Source: CAVSIS01 sp963814875
Lineage (GTDB): Bacteria; Acidobacteriota; Thermoanaerobaculia; Thermoanaerobaculales; Sulfomarinibacteraceae
Assembly: GCA_963814875.1 (NCBI GenBank)
Contig: CAWFFJ010000019.1
Location: 1 to 64,000 of the forward strand
Reading direction: 5' to 3'
DNA: 64,000 nt
The number at the start of each line of letters is the position of its first letter. The stretch's first letter is position 1. Below are positions 1 to 8,583 of the stretch, one piece after another. The notes below the pieces were generated by a model that saw nothing but the letters and a program-made list of their open reading frames with translations, was not told where the DNA came from and made no database searches. Both the position numbers and the translations under genes were made by a program.

Positions 1-60
1 CCGCCGCAGGGGGTTCACCAGCCAGTAGCCGAGCCACCAGGGACACACGTGATGGCCCAT
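1..60 (-). CDS. SAM-dependent methyltransferase, N-terminal fragment cut by window edge
   Basis: Only the first 20 codons lie in the window; the gene continues leftward past base 1. The peptide starts MGHHVCPWWLGYWLVNPLRR. I recognise this Cys-Pro-Trp-Trp opening from a family of class I SAM methyltransferases found in polysaccharide loci, but that rests on memory of the N-terminus only, and no SAM-binding motif is in view. The ATG at 60 follows GAGG with about 8 nt spacing and lies 10 nt after the stop of the epimerase gene, so the two are probably co-transcribed. Confidence 0.5.
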   Translation of the reverse strand, partial: MGHHVCPWWLGYWLVNPLRR

Positions 61-70
61 CGTGTCGACC

Positions 71-1111
71 TCACCCGTCTGGGGAAGCGGCTGCCGCCTC
101 GGAGAACGACGCCGCGATGCGTCGCAGTGTGTCGTTGAGCGCCACCCGCGGCCTCCAGCCGGTCAGGCGGGTCAGCTTGCCGATGTCCGGGACCCGGCGG
201 ACCATGTCCTCGAAACCGTCCTCGTAGGCCTGCTCGAACGGAACCAGCGTGATCAGACCCGCCGACGCGAGCTCCTCGGCATCGGTGGGAGGCTCCTCTC
301 CCTGAACCACGGCGAGCACGCGCCTGGCCAGCTCGAGCACGGTGATCTCGTCCGTCGAGCCGACGTTGAACACACCGCCCACCGCCGCGAGGTTTTCCGC
401 GAGCGCGATCACCGCCGCGACCACGTCTGAGACGTCGCAGAAGCAGCGGCTCTGGCGACCGTCGCCGTACACGGTCAGAGGCTTCCCTGCGAGCGCCTGC
501 TCGACGAAGCGCGGGACCACCATCCCGTAGGACCCGCTCTGCCGCGGTCCGATGGTGTTGAAGAAGCGCATGATGACGACCGGCAGGCCGGCCTGACGAT
601 GGGAGGCGAGCGCGAGGTACTCGCCGGCCGCCTTGGAGGTCGAGTAGCACCATCGCGAGCGCGTCGTCGGGCCGAGCAGGCGGTCGTCGTCCTCGTGCAT
701 CGGCAGGGCGCCGTTCTTGCCGTAGATCTCTGAGCTCGATGCGAGCAGGACCTTACGCCGGTAGCGCCGCGCCGCGGCGAGCACGCTGCGGGTGCCGAGG
801 ATGTTGCTCTCGATCACGTGCACGGGGTCGCGCACGATCAGGTCGACGCCGACCGCAGCGGCGAGGTGGACGATCACGTCGCAGGCTGACGCCAGGCCGT
901 CGAGCACACCCTCGTTGGTGACCGTGTCGATCACGATTCGGAATCCCCGGTCGCCCTCGAGGTGGGCGACGTTAGCGAGACGGCCGGTCGAGAGGTCGTC
1001 GAGGATCGTCACGCGCTCGCCGCGTTCGAGCAGGGCCTCCACGAGGTGCGATCCGATAAAGCCGGCCCCACCGGTGACGAGCACATGCCTCCGCGAGCGT
1101 TGATCGGACAT
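71..1111 (-). CDS. NAD-dependent nucleoside-diphosphate-sugar epimerase/dehydratase (extended SDR)
   Basis: This 346-aa cytoplasmic enzyme should interconvert or decarboxylate a nucleotide sugar for the surrounding polysaccharide locus. The Rossmann motif TGGAGFIGSH lies at residues 13-22. A Ser-rich block (ASSSEIYGK) lies near 124-132, and the catalytic YxxxK is Y156-K160. The segment DDDRLLGPTTRSRW before the catalytic Tyr resembles UDP-glucuronate decarboxylase / ArnA-type and UDP-glucose 4-epimerase-like SDRs, so the exact substrate is open. The ATG at 1111 overlaps the TGA of the upstream phosphoglycosyl transferase gene by one base (TGATG), which indicates translational coupling and rules out the much longer open frame that runs through the neighbour. 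Confidence 0.88.
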   Translation of the reverse strand: MSDQRSRRHVLVTGGAGFIGSHLVEALLERGERVTILDDLSTGRLANVAHLEGDRGFRIVIDTVTNEGVLDGLASACDVIVHLAAAVGVDLIVRDPVHVIESNILGTRSVLAAARRYRRKVLLASSSEIYGKNGALPMHEDDDRLLGPTTRSRWCYSTSKAAGEYLALASHRQAGLPVVIMRFFNTIGPRQSGSYGMVVPRFVEQALAGKPLTVYGDGRQSRCFCDVSDVVAAVIALAENLAAVGGVFNVGSTDEITVLELARRVLAVVQGEEPPTDAEELASAGLITLVPFEQAYEDGFEDMVRRVPDIGKLTRLTGWRPRVALNDTLRRIAASFSEAAAASPDG

Positions 1112-2148
1112 CAGGTCGGCATCCTCTCGTCGGCGGTCGGCGCGTCGCTGCGCCAGCGGCGCTCGAGCCAGGCGATCACCACGAGCGCGGCGACCACGAT
1201 CGCGGCGCCGATCGCGTAGGCCTCGAGCGGCGTCGCGAAGCTGATCAGCACGGCGAGCCAGCCGAGCGCGCCGCCGAGCAGGTAGTGGAGCAAGACGGCC
1301 TCGCGCCGGGTCCAACCGAGCGCCACGAGGCGGTGCGACACGTGGTCGCGGCCGGGGGTCGTGAACGGGTTCAGACCGCGCCGCAGGCGCGAGATGACGA
1401 CCAGGGTGGTGTCGAACACCGCGACCCCGAGCACCAGCACCGGCACCATCCAGGTGACCATGGAGACATTGTCGGGGAATCTGAGCTTGATGCCGAGCGC
1501 CGCGAGCAGGAATCCCAGGAACAGGCTTCCCGAGTCGCCCATGAAGATCCTCGCCGGGTTGAAGTTGTGGATCAGGAAGCCGAGGCAGGCGCCGAGCAGG
1601 GCGACCGCCATCGCACCCACGAGGTACTGGTCGTTGGCGACCGCCATCAGCGTGAAGCACGCCGCGGCCACGGCGCCGACCCCTCCGGCGAGCCCGTCCA
1701 TGTTGTCGAGCAGGTTGAAGGCGTTGGTGATACCGACGATCCACATCAGCGTCACCGCAAGGTTGAGCCACAGCGGCAGGTCGAGGAGCACCTGGACGCC
1801 GGACGCGATCAGCACGGCTGCGGCCGCCACCTGGGAGGCGAGCTTGATCGCCGGGTGCAGTGGGCGCCGGTCGTCCCACAGGCCCCACAACGACACCCAG
1901 GTTGCGCCGACGAGGATGCTGCCGAGCTGCACCAGCTCGAGCCTCTCGGGAGAGAGCATCAACGACACGACGACGGCGCCGTAGATCGCCACCCCACCGA
2001 GCAGCGGAACCGGATCCGCGTGCTGCTTGCGCGCAGCTGGCATGTCGACGATGCCGAGCCTCAGGGCGAGCCGCCTCAGCAACGGAATGACACCGCCGGC
2101 GATCAGCACAGCGCACGCGAGGATGGCAACGAGGTGACCCGTCGTCAC
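1111..2148 (-). CDS. WecA/MraY-family undecaprenyl-phosphate sugar-1-phosphate transferase
   Basis: This 345-aa polytopic membrane protein should transfer a sugar-1-phosphate (probably a HexNAc) from a UDP-sugar to undecaprenyl phosphate, which is the first step of lipid-linked glycan assembly. Family signatures are visible in order: KQH..PVPLLGG (41-52), the DD pair in GLWDDRRP (89-96), LLDNMDGLAGG (146-156), FMGDSGSLFLG (202-212) and the HVSHRL histidine motif (269-274). Hydrophobic helices separate the motifs. The start is GTG. MraY itself normally sits in the division and cell-wall cluster; the exopolysaccharide context favours a WecA-like initiating role. It is followed with a one-base overlap by the sugar epimerase gene. 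Confidence 0.9.
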   Translation of the reverse strand: MTTGHLVAILACAVLIAGGVIPLLRRLALRLGIVDMPAARKQHADPVPLLGGVAIYGAVVVSLMLSPERLELVQLGSILVGATWVSLWGLWDDRRPLHPAIKLASQVAAAAVLIASGVQVLLDLPLWLNLAVTLMWIVGITNAFNLLDNMDGLAGGVGAVAAACFTLMAVANDQYLVGAMAVALLGACLGFLIHNFNPARIFMGDSGSLFLGFLLAALGIKLRFPDNVSMVTWMVPVLVLGVAVFDTTLVVISRLRRGLNPFTTPGRDHVSHRLVALGWTRREAVLLHYLLGGALGWLAVLISFATPLEAYAIGAAIVVAALVVIAWLERRWRSDAPTADERMPT

Positions 2149-2203
2149 GTTGAGGCACGCCGCTTGTTACGCCGGGCAGAGCATCGTCTCGCTGACCGAG
2201 GGA

Positions 2204-3775
2204 TCAGGTCAGCCGCCGCAGGGCGATGAGCCCGGCCGCGCACAGGAGCAGCGCGAACACGAGCACGGCCGACGGCGACAGGGTCGGCACGTTGACGCGC
2301 TCGAGGACGTTGACGACCGCTCCGTCAGAGTCGCTCGCCTCGCCGGCGCCCGGGACGGAGGCCGTCCAGGTGGCGCTGTTGACGGTGGTCACGGTGATCG
2401 GCGCTTCCTGGGTGACGAACGTCGAGGCGCCAGGAGCCAGCGAGTACGGGAAGGAGCTGAGCAGGGTCCCGAGGTGGTCGTCGACGAGGCCGTGGATCGC
2501 CAGCGTCACGTTGCCGGTGTTGGTGACCTCGTAGCAGTAGACCGCGGTCCCGCCCCCCGGGGGAAGCGTGATCTCGTTCGTCGCCGCGCAGGCGCTCGGA
2601 TCGGTCCCGACCGTCTTGACCAGGTCGATGGCGTAGGACGGCGCCTCGACGCTCACGAGCGCCGAGCCGCCGGCGGTGATGATGCTTGTCGGGGAAACCG
2701 ACGAGGCGGTCCAGCTCGCGGAGTTGGCGGTGGTCTGGGTGATCATCGCCGAGGCAGTGACGAACGTCGACGCCGACGGACCGAGCGGATATGCGAAGTC
2801 GTTGAGCAGCGTGCCCAGCTCGCTGTCGGCGAGGGTGTGGCTGGTGAACGTGACGTTGCCGGTGTTGGTCGCCCGGTAGCAGTAGACCACCGTGCCGCCG
2901 CCCGGAGGCAGGACGATGGCACCGGTCGGCGCGCACGCCGCAGGATCGGTGCCGACCGTCTTGACCAGGCTCAGTCCGGGGGCGGCTGGTGTGACGGTCA
3001 CCAGCGCCGAGTCGGTGCCCGTGATAGTCATGGTCGGCGAGATCGTCGACCCCCCCCAGCTCGCGACGTTCTGGGTCGTCTGAGTGATCACCGCCGACGA
3101 GGTGATGAACACCGACGCGAGCGGAGCGAGCGAGTACGCGAAGCCGTCGAGCAGCGTGCCCAGCTCGCTGTCGACCAGGGTGTGGGTGCTGAGCGTGACG
3201 TTGCCGGTGTTGGTGGCCGTGTAGCAGTACACCGCCGTGCCGCCTTCGGGAGGGAAGACGATGGAGCTGGTCGGCGCGCACGCCGCGGGGTCGGTGCCGA
3301 CCGTCTTGACCAGGTTCAGGCCGGGGGCGGCGGGGGTAACGGTCACGAGCGCCGAGTCGGTGCTCGTTGCGACCGGGGTCACCGAGATGGCTGCCGTCCA
3401 GCTCGCGACGTTGGTGGTGGTCACCGTCACGGGTGCGGCCTGGGTGATGAACACCGAGGCGCCCGGGGTCAGGGAGTATGGGAACGAGCTGAGAATGGTC
3501 CCGAGGTGGTCGTCACCGAGATTGAGTGAGGTGAAGGTCACGTCGCCGGTGTTGGTCACCGTGTAGCAGTAGGTGACGTTGCCGCCTCCCGGGGGAAGGG
3601 TGATGGACGAGGTGGTGGCGCACACCATCGGGTCCAGACCGACGGTCTTGTCACTGGTGATGGAGGCAGACTGTGCCCCGGCAAAGGCGGGCGACAGGGT
3701 CACAATCAAGGCTGCGCCGGCGAAGACCGCCATGGAGCGCAGGCGCCGTGCCCTGCTGCAATCTCCCGTGAGCAT
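2204..3775 (-). CDS. Secreted repeat protein with IPTL-CTERM sorting signal
   Basis: This 523-aa exported protein has a signal peptide (about residues 1-35, AFAGA-QS). Four homologous units of about 110-116 aa follow, at roughly 36-151, 152-267, 268-382 and 383-492. Each carries a D/LVKTVG-DP-AC motif and a YCY-x-TNTG-VT motif with two conserved Cys, resembling DUF11/CARDB-like adhesive beta-sandwich repeats. The C-terminus (496-523) is VPTLS, then a hydrophobic helix, then ALRRLT. This matches the IPTL-CTERM class of sorting tails, which are thought to be processed by exosortase H-type enzymes. The ATG is preceded by GGAGGTGA. It sits between the initiating transferase and the polymerase genes and has its own promoter, so it is probably a surface protein made together with the glycan. 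Confidence 0.85.
   Translation of the reverse strand: MLTGDCSRARRLRSMAVFAGAALIVTLSPAFAGAQSASITSDKTVGLDPMVCATTSSITLPPGGGNVTYCYTVTNTGDVTFTSLNLGDDHLGTILSSFPYSLTPGASVFITQAAPVTVTTTNVASWTAAISVTPVATSTDSALVTVTPAAPGLNLVKTVGTDPAACAPTSSIVFPPEGGTAVYCYTATNTGNVTLSTHTLVDSELGTLLDGFAYSLAPLASVFITSSAVITQTTQNVASWGGSTISPTMTITGTDSALVTVTPAAPGLSLVKTVGTDPAACAPTGAIVLPPGGGTVVYCYRATNTGNVTFTSHTLADSELGTLLNDFAYPLGPSASTFVTASAMITQTTANSASWTASSVSPTSIITAGGSALVSVEAPSYAIDLVKTVGTDPSACAATNEITLPPGGGTAVYCYEVTNTGNVTLAIHGLVDDHLGTLLSSFPYSLAPGASTFVTQEAPITVTTVNSATWTASVPGAGEASDSDGAVVNVLERVNVPTLSPSAVLVFALLLCAAGLIALRRLT
2300..3670 (-). repeat. Four in-frame tandem repeats of about 345 bp inside the IPTL-CTERM gene
   Basis: The coding DNA contains four related units. 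The phrase encoding LVKTVGTDP recurs nearly identically at three positions, with a diverged DKTVGLDP version in the first unit. Each unit also repeats a YCY-x-TNTGxVT phrase about 20 codons later and an LGT(I/L)L...F.Y phrase after that. Units 2 and 3 are the most alike. Such near-identical copies can expand or contract by recombination and are prone to assembly collapse. Confidence 0.85.
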
Positions 3776-3824
3776 GCGTCACCTCCGCCTTGAACACGCC
3801 ACAGCGCTGGTTGAAGGTGAGTCC

Positions 3825-3853
3825 ATCGTAGAGACTGGGGGCCAGGACGTCAA
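3825..3853 (-). promoter_or_regulatory. Sigma70-type promoter for the IPTL-CTERM gene
   Basis: Reading the minus strand, TTGACG (3853-3848) and TACGAT (3830-3825) are separated by exactly 17 bases. The predicted transcription start lies about 45 nt upstream of the ATG at 3775, leaving room for the GGAGGTGA ribosome-binding site. The -35 element overlaps the stop codon of the polymerase gene, so the surface protein can be expressed separately from that gene. Confidence 0.6.
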
Positions 3854-6800
3854 GGTTGGTCGCCTTCACCACGTTGCGACATCCGGCCCGATCGTGACCG
3901 AACCAGCTCGAGCATCGCCTGGGCCCGTGGCCGCGCCTGGTCCGAAGCCACACGCACTGCGGACTCCGCCTCTTGCAGCGCTCGCTCCGGCCTCCCGCTC
4001 TCGAGGAACAGCAGCGCGAGCATCTCGTGCACCTCGGCGGGCTCGCTGCCATCGACCAGCCCCTCGAGCACCGCTGTCGCCTCGTCGCCCCGGCCCAAGC
4101 GCGCGTAGAGGGCGGCGACGGCCCTCTCGGCTGCCTGGTCCCCACCCTTGTGTGCCAGCAGGCCCTCGAGCGCGGCGAGGGCCGCCTCGAAGTGGTGCGT
4201 CGCCTCCTCCTCGTGGTCCTCGCGCAGCGCCCCGACGGCCCGTCCGCGCTCAAGGCTGGCGAGCATCATCGCGCCGGTCTCATAGCCCGGGTCGAGGGCG
4301 AGCGCGGAGCGGAGCTGCACGGCCGCGGCCTCGTTCCGGCCGAGGAGGACCAGCACTCCCGCGTGCTCGACCTGGAACAGGACCGAGCGCGGCCGCAGCT
4401 CGAGGCCACGGGCGTATGCGCGCTCGGTCCGACCGAGCAGGCTCTGCCGGGTCTGGGGGTCACGAGCCCACTCCGCGGCCGACGTGAGCACCCGCCCCAG
4501 GTTGACCGCGTGATCGGGGTCCCACGGTTGCAGCCTCGCGGCGCGCTCGAGCGCTGCAACGGCCGCGTCGAAGGCTCGCTCGCGGGTGCCGGGCGCTGTG
4601 GTGGTGCGCGACGCGAGCACCGTCGCGCGTGCCACCAGCGTGAGGATCGCGGGCTCGTCGGGAGCGAGCCAGCTCGCCCGGGAGAGCAGGCCCAGGGCCG
4701 GCAGCGGCTGCCCGCGGTCGAGCGATGCGGCGGCCTGCTTCGCCAAGGTGTCGGCTCGGATCGGCGCCAGCGCATGGCGAGCCACGAGCGCCGCCGCGAC
4801 TGCCACGAACCCTGCCAGCAACACACCCAAAAAGGCGAGCGACGGCAGCGGCCTTCGAGCGGGGGCGCGGTGCCGGCGCCACGCCAGAAGCGCCGCGAGC
4901 ACCAGGACCATGACCACGACAGCGGCAACCAGGACCTCGGCGTGCCCCGCCGCGAGCAGCGACAGCGTCTCGAGGCTGGCGCCCTCACGCTGCAGCCGAG
5001 CGGTGGTCGCGAGGCGGTGCGTTCTGACGAACCAGAGCGCCGCGACCGGCAGCGCGGCTGCAAGCAGGGAGAGGATACGCACCCGGCGAGGCGGACGGGC
5101 CGGCGGACGACCCGCCCACAGCGCGAGCGCGGCGACGACCGCACCCAGCAGGAGCACGGCCGGAGCGCTGCCGGCCGCCTTCGCCGCCGCGCTCAGGGAC
5201 GTGGGAAGTGCTTCGGCGAACGCCCGGATAGTCTCGCTCACCGATCTGTCCATCAGCGACGAGGTGGCCACCGCAACGGCCACTCCGGCGAGCATCGCCT
5301 CGACAACCGCTTCCCGCGCCTCCCCCGGCAGGGCTGTCGAGGACGGCTCCTCGAGAGCGTTCTCCGTGTCGAGGCGACCGAGGCTCACCGCCGCGAGAGC
5401 TGCGAGCAGGAACCAGAGCAGCAGGGAGCTGGCGGTGACCGGGATGCCGACGCTCGCCTGGATCAGGTGGCAGGCGACGCCGGAGAGCGCCGCGAGGGCG
5501 AGTCCCGGCTCGACACGGTTCGGGACTCGAAGGGCGGCCAAGGGTCCTCGCAGGCTTCCGATGACCAGCGCGGCGCATGAACCGGCAATCAGACCGGCGG
5601 GCGCCACCACGCCCGCGAGGTCGGCGTGCCCGACCAGGATCGCGAGCGCCGACGCCGCAGCTGCAGCGCCCAACGCCCACAGCGCGGCTCGAGCAACCTG
5701 CGGGCCTGCAGCCACCCCGTGCACGGCCAGTGTTCCGGCAAGGGCGAGGGCAACGGCAACCAGCGCCAGCCACGCGCCCAGCCCGATCACCCCGGTGGTC
5801 ACCAGCAGGTCGAACAGCTCGCAGTGCGCCCGGTCGGGGATCGACTGGCGGGACTCGACCACCCCAAGCTGGGCCGGAAAGACGCGGTTGAAGGCAAGGT
5901 CGAAGCAGTCCGGTCCGTAGCCCACCAGGAATCGAACGTCGCCGAGGCGATCCGGGGCACCGTCCGGACCACGCAGCGGCGGCGCGGAGGTCTCGAGCTC
6001 GACCACCCCGTGCCAGATGAGCAGGCGCACCCTTGCCGTCGGCGTCGCTGGGTCGAAGGCCGTCGCGAGCCGTCCGACCGTCGGCAGGCTCCGCAGGCGC
6101 GCGAGCTGCGACCCCGACGCGGCCAGGAGCCCGAGCACCACCAGCGCGCCCGCTCCGGCGGCGAGCGCGAGCCGCCAAAGGCGGGGGCTCCGGGCTCCGG
6201 CCCTCACCGTGCGGGACCGGTCGCCGCGGACCCGCAGACACCAGGCGAGCGCCATCACGGCGAGCCCCGCGCCCAGACCGAGCAGCGGCCCCCGGCTCTG
6301 GGACAGCACCATCGCCGTCAGCTGCAGCGCGCACACGGCTCCGAGGGCGAGCCGGCGTCCGCCTCCACGGGTGGCTCTGGAACCGCCCGCGCGGCCCGCG
6401 ACCAGGCGGCTCATGGTCACCAGGAAGGCTATCGCCAGGTAGGAGCCGAGGAAGATCGGGTTACCGAGTGACGACGAGACGCGGTGGATGTCGTCCGGCG
6501 GCACGATCGCGTCGAGACCGAGGCGTTGAACGACCGCGTACACGCACACCGGCAGGCTGCCGAGCATGATGGCCGTCGCGGCGCGCCGCCACTGCTCGCC
6601 GCGGCGCATGTGGGCGACGACCGCGAGCGCGATCACGAGATAGGAGACCAGCGTGGTGAGCCCCTGCTGGCGGAAGAACGAGCCGTGCCAGCTCCGGGAC
6701 GGTGACACCGAGAGCACCGTCGCCAGTGTCGAGACGACGAGAAAGGCGGCGGCCGCGGCGACCAGCAGGGCCCCCGCCGGGTGGCGCTCGTGGGACGGAT

Positions 6801-7101
6801 CGACCGGCGGCCAGACCGCCCCGCCGGCCAGGACCCTGGCCAGCCAGGCGGCGACGACCACGCCGGCGAGCACCGTCAGCAGCGCCACCTTGTCGGGTTC
6901 GAAGCTGCGCGAGGAGTACACGTTGAAGTAGACCGGGACGGTCACGAGGGCGACCAGCCACGCCGCCTCGATCAGCGCGGCGCCGAGGTCATCGGCACGC
7001 CGGCGGAGCCGCTCGCCGACCGACTCGAGCGTCGGTTCGACCGCTCCGGCTCCTGCCATGGGGCCCGCCGGCGTCACCTCCGTGGAATCTGGCGTCGTCA
7101 C
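3850..7101 (-). CDS. O-antigen ligase/Wzy-like polymerase with C-terminal TPR domain
   Basis: This protein of about 1083 aa has many transmembrane segments over the first two-thirds (starting near residue 40). A Wzy_C-type periplasmic loop ends in a segment near 425-445 containing RAHCELFDLLVTTGVIGLG. A soluble helical tail from about 790 to the end shows TPR-like repeats. Family knowledge: such proteins polymerise lipid-linked repeat units or ligate glycan to an acceptor at the outer face of the inner membrane, and the TPR tail probably binds partners. The start is uncertain. The frame is open to a GTG-equivalent at 7125, but a -10-like TATGCT lies 8 nt before the GTG at 7101, which suggests a leaderless start there. 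An internal ATG further downstream is also possible. Confidence 0.85.
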   Translation of the reverse strand: MTTPDSTEVTPAGPMAGAGAVEPTLESVGERLRRRADDLGAALIEAAWLVALVTVPVYFNVYSSRSFEPDKVALLTVLAGVVVAAWLARVLAGGAVWPPVDPSHERHPAGALLVAAAAAFLVVSTLATVLSVSPSRSWHGSFFRQQGLTTLVSYLVIALAVVAHMRRGEQWRRAATAIMLGSLPVCVYAVVQRLGLDAIVPPDDIHRVSSSLGNPIFLGSYLAIAFLVTMSRLVAGRAGGSRATRGGGRRLALGAVCALQLTAMVLSQSRGPLLGLGAGLAVMALAWCLRVRGDRSRTVRAGARSPRLWRLALAAGAGALVVLGLLAASGSQLARLRSLPTVGRLATAFDPATPTARVRLLIWHGVVELETSAPPLRGPDGAPDRLGDVRFLVGYGPDCFDLAFNRVFPAQLGVVESRQSIPDRAHCELFDLLVTTGVIGLGAWLALVAVALALAGTLAVHGVAAGPQVARAALWALGAAAAASALAILVGHADLAGVVAPAGLIAGSCAALVIGSLRGPLAALRVPNRVEPGLALAALSGVACHLIQASVGIPVTASSLLLWFLLAALAAVSLGRLDTENALEEPSSTALPGEAREAVVEAMLAGVAVAVATSSLMDRSVSETIRAFAEALPTSLSAAAKAAGSAPAVLLLGAVVAALALWAGRPPARPPRRVRILSLLAAALPVAALWFVRTHRLATTARLQREGASLETLSLLAAGHAEVLVAAVVVMVLVLAALLAWRRHRAPARRPLPSLAFLGVLLAGFVAVAAALVARHALAPIRADTLAKQAAASLDRGQPLPALGLLSRASWLAPDEPAILTLVARATVLASRTTTAPGTRERAFDAAVAALERAARLQPWDPDHAVNLGRVLTSAAEWARDPQTRQSLLGRTERAYARGLELRPRSVLFQVEHAGVLVLLGRNEAAAVQLRSALALDPGYETGAMMLASLERGRAVGALREDHEEEATHHFEAALAALEGLLAHKGGDQAAERAVAALYARLGRGDEATAVLEGLVDGSEPAEVHEMLALLFLESGRPERALQEAESAVRVASDQARPRAQAMLELVRSRSGRMSQRGEGDQP

Positions 7102-7109
7102 TGCCCGAG

Positions 7110-7115
7110 AGCATA
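7110..7115 (-). promoter_or_regulatory. -10-like hexamer TATGCT just upstream of the polymerase start
   Basis: TATGCT on the minus strand ends 8 nt before the GTG at 7101, a spacing expected for a leaderless or nearly leaderless transcript. No convincing -35 element is visible 16-18 nt further upstream, so the call is tentative. Confidence 0.3.
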
Positions 7116-7281
7116 GCGCCTGCAACGGCCCGCCGCGACGACAGCGGCCGATCCCCCGTCGGGTTCCATCCAGTGCGCCTTGACTCGTTCCGGGGATCGC
7201 CGCAACCTGTGGCAGAGGAACCGTGTCTGGGACCGCTTCCCTTCAGGGCCGAGCCAACGCGGCTGCGAAGACGGCCGCCGG

Positions 7282-8583
7282 ATGACCGTCACGGGGAACG
7301 GTGCCGCCGCACCATCGGTGCTCAACTGCATCACCCGACTCAACGCTGGCGGACCGGCGCGTCAGGTTGTCTGGCTCGTCCAGGGGCTGGCAGCGCGGGG
7401 ACACCGGGCCCGGCTGATCGCCGGCCATGTCCAGGGGGGCGAGGACGACCTGAGCTCGATCGCCCGCGATGCGGGGCTCGACCTCATCGAGGTCCCCGCA
7501 CTCGGGCGCGAGGTCGCGCTCGGATCGGACTGGCGCGCCCTCGGGGCGGTCGCGCGGGAGGTCGCGCGCTTCGCTCCCGAGATCGTCCACACCCACACCG
7601 CCAAGGCCGGCCTGGTCGGGCGCCTCGCGGCGACGCTGTGGCGGCCGGATGTGCGCTCCGGCGCCCGACGGCCGCGCGTCGTCCACACCTTCCACGGTCA
7701 CGTCCTGTCCGGCTACTTCCGCTTCCCGAAGCAGGCCGCCGTCCGCTGGGTCGAGCGGCGCCTCGGACGCAACGCCAGCGACGCCGTGGTCGTGCTCTCG
7801 CCGCAGCAGCGCGAGGACATCGTCGAGCGCTTCCGCGTCGCACCCGCCGAGCGCGTCTTCGTGGTGCCGCTCGGCCTCGATCTCTCGCTCTACGCCCTGC
7901 AAACCGAGGGTCGCCCGCTCCGCGCCGAGCTTGCGGTGTCCGACACGGACTTCCTGGTTGGGATCGTCGGCCGCCTGGCGCCGGTCAAGGACCACCGGCT
8001 GTTCCTGACCGCGGCGGCGGTCCTTGCCCGGAAGCGGCCCGAGGCGCGGTTCGTCGTCGTCGGGGGAGGACCGCCTGAGGCCGGCCTGAGGTCCTTCGCC
8101 GCAGAGCTCGGGATCGCCGAGCGGGTGCACTTCCTGGGCCTGCGGACCGACCTGGCGCGGGTGTACGCGGGTCTCGACGCGGTCGCCCTCACCAGCCTCC
8201 AAGAGGGGACGCCACAGGCGCTGCTGGAGGCGATGGCGGCGGGGCGTCCCGTGGTCGCCGCGGCGGTGGGCGGAGTGCCCGACATCCTGACCCAGGAGTG
8301 GTCGGGGTCAGTCGGGGACAGGGTGTTCCGATCCTCCGAACGGCCCCGCGGCCTGCTCGTCGAGGGGCGCGACCCGGAGGCGTTCGCAGCGGCGCTGGAG
8401 CTGCTCATCCTCGAGCCGTCGCGGCGGCACGCCATGGTCGAGGAGGGACGTCGCTACGTCCGCCGTTTCCACGGTCTCGATCGCCTGGTCGACGATGTCG
8501 AGGCGGTCTACCGCTGGGTGCTGGAGCACCCGCGGGGGCAGCGCTACCGATGGTTGTCCGAGAGGAACAGCAGCTCGTCGTAG
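7282..8583 (+). CDS. GT4 glycosyltransferase
   Basis: This 433-aa GT-B fold enzyme should add a sugar from a nucleotide donor to the growing lipid-linked glycan on the cytoplasmic side. The N-terminal domain opens VLNCITRLNAGGPARQVVWL, with the glycine-rich GGPARQV acceptor-side loop and the HTHTAKAG block. The C-terminal donor domain has VGIVGRLAPVKDH, VVVGGGPPE and the EX7E segment EGTPQALLEAM. I chose the ATG at 7282 because the family's first strand begins a few residues later; the open frame extends 34 codons upstream without homologous character. It is transcribed divergently from the polymerase gene, and its last 40 bp overlap the 3' end of the convergent GT4 gene. Confidence 0.88.
   Translation: MTVTGNGAAAPSVLNCITRLNAGGPARQVVWLVQGLAARGHRARLIAGHVQGGEDDLSSIARDAGLDLIEVPALGREVALGSDWRALGAVAREVARFAPEIVHTHTAKAGLVGRLAATLWRPDVRSGARRPRVVHTFHGHVLSGYFRFPKQAAVRWVERRLGRNASDAVVVLSPQQREDIVERFRVAPAERVFVVPLGLDLSLYALQTEGRPLRAELAVSDTDFLVGIVGRLAPVKDHRLFLTAAAVLARKRPEARFVVVGGGPPEAGLRSFAAELGIAERVHFLGLRTDLARVYAGLDAVALTSLQEGTPQALLEAMAAGRPVVAAAVGGVPDILTQEWSGSVGDRVFRSSERPRGLLVEGRDPEAFAAALELLILEPSRRHAMVEEGRRYVRRFHGLDRLVDDVEAVYRWVLEHPRGQRYRWLSERNSSSS

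Noticed and set aside
71..2158. Single 695-codon frame covering the epimerase and the phosphoglycosyl transferase
   Set aside because: The first part is the shadow of the transferase gene; the epimerase has its own start at 1111 with a TGATG coupling.
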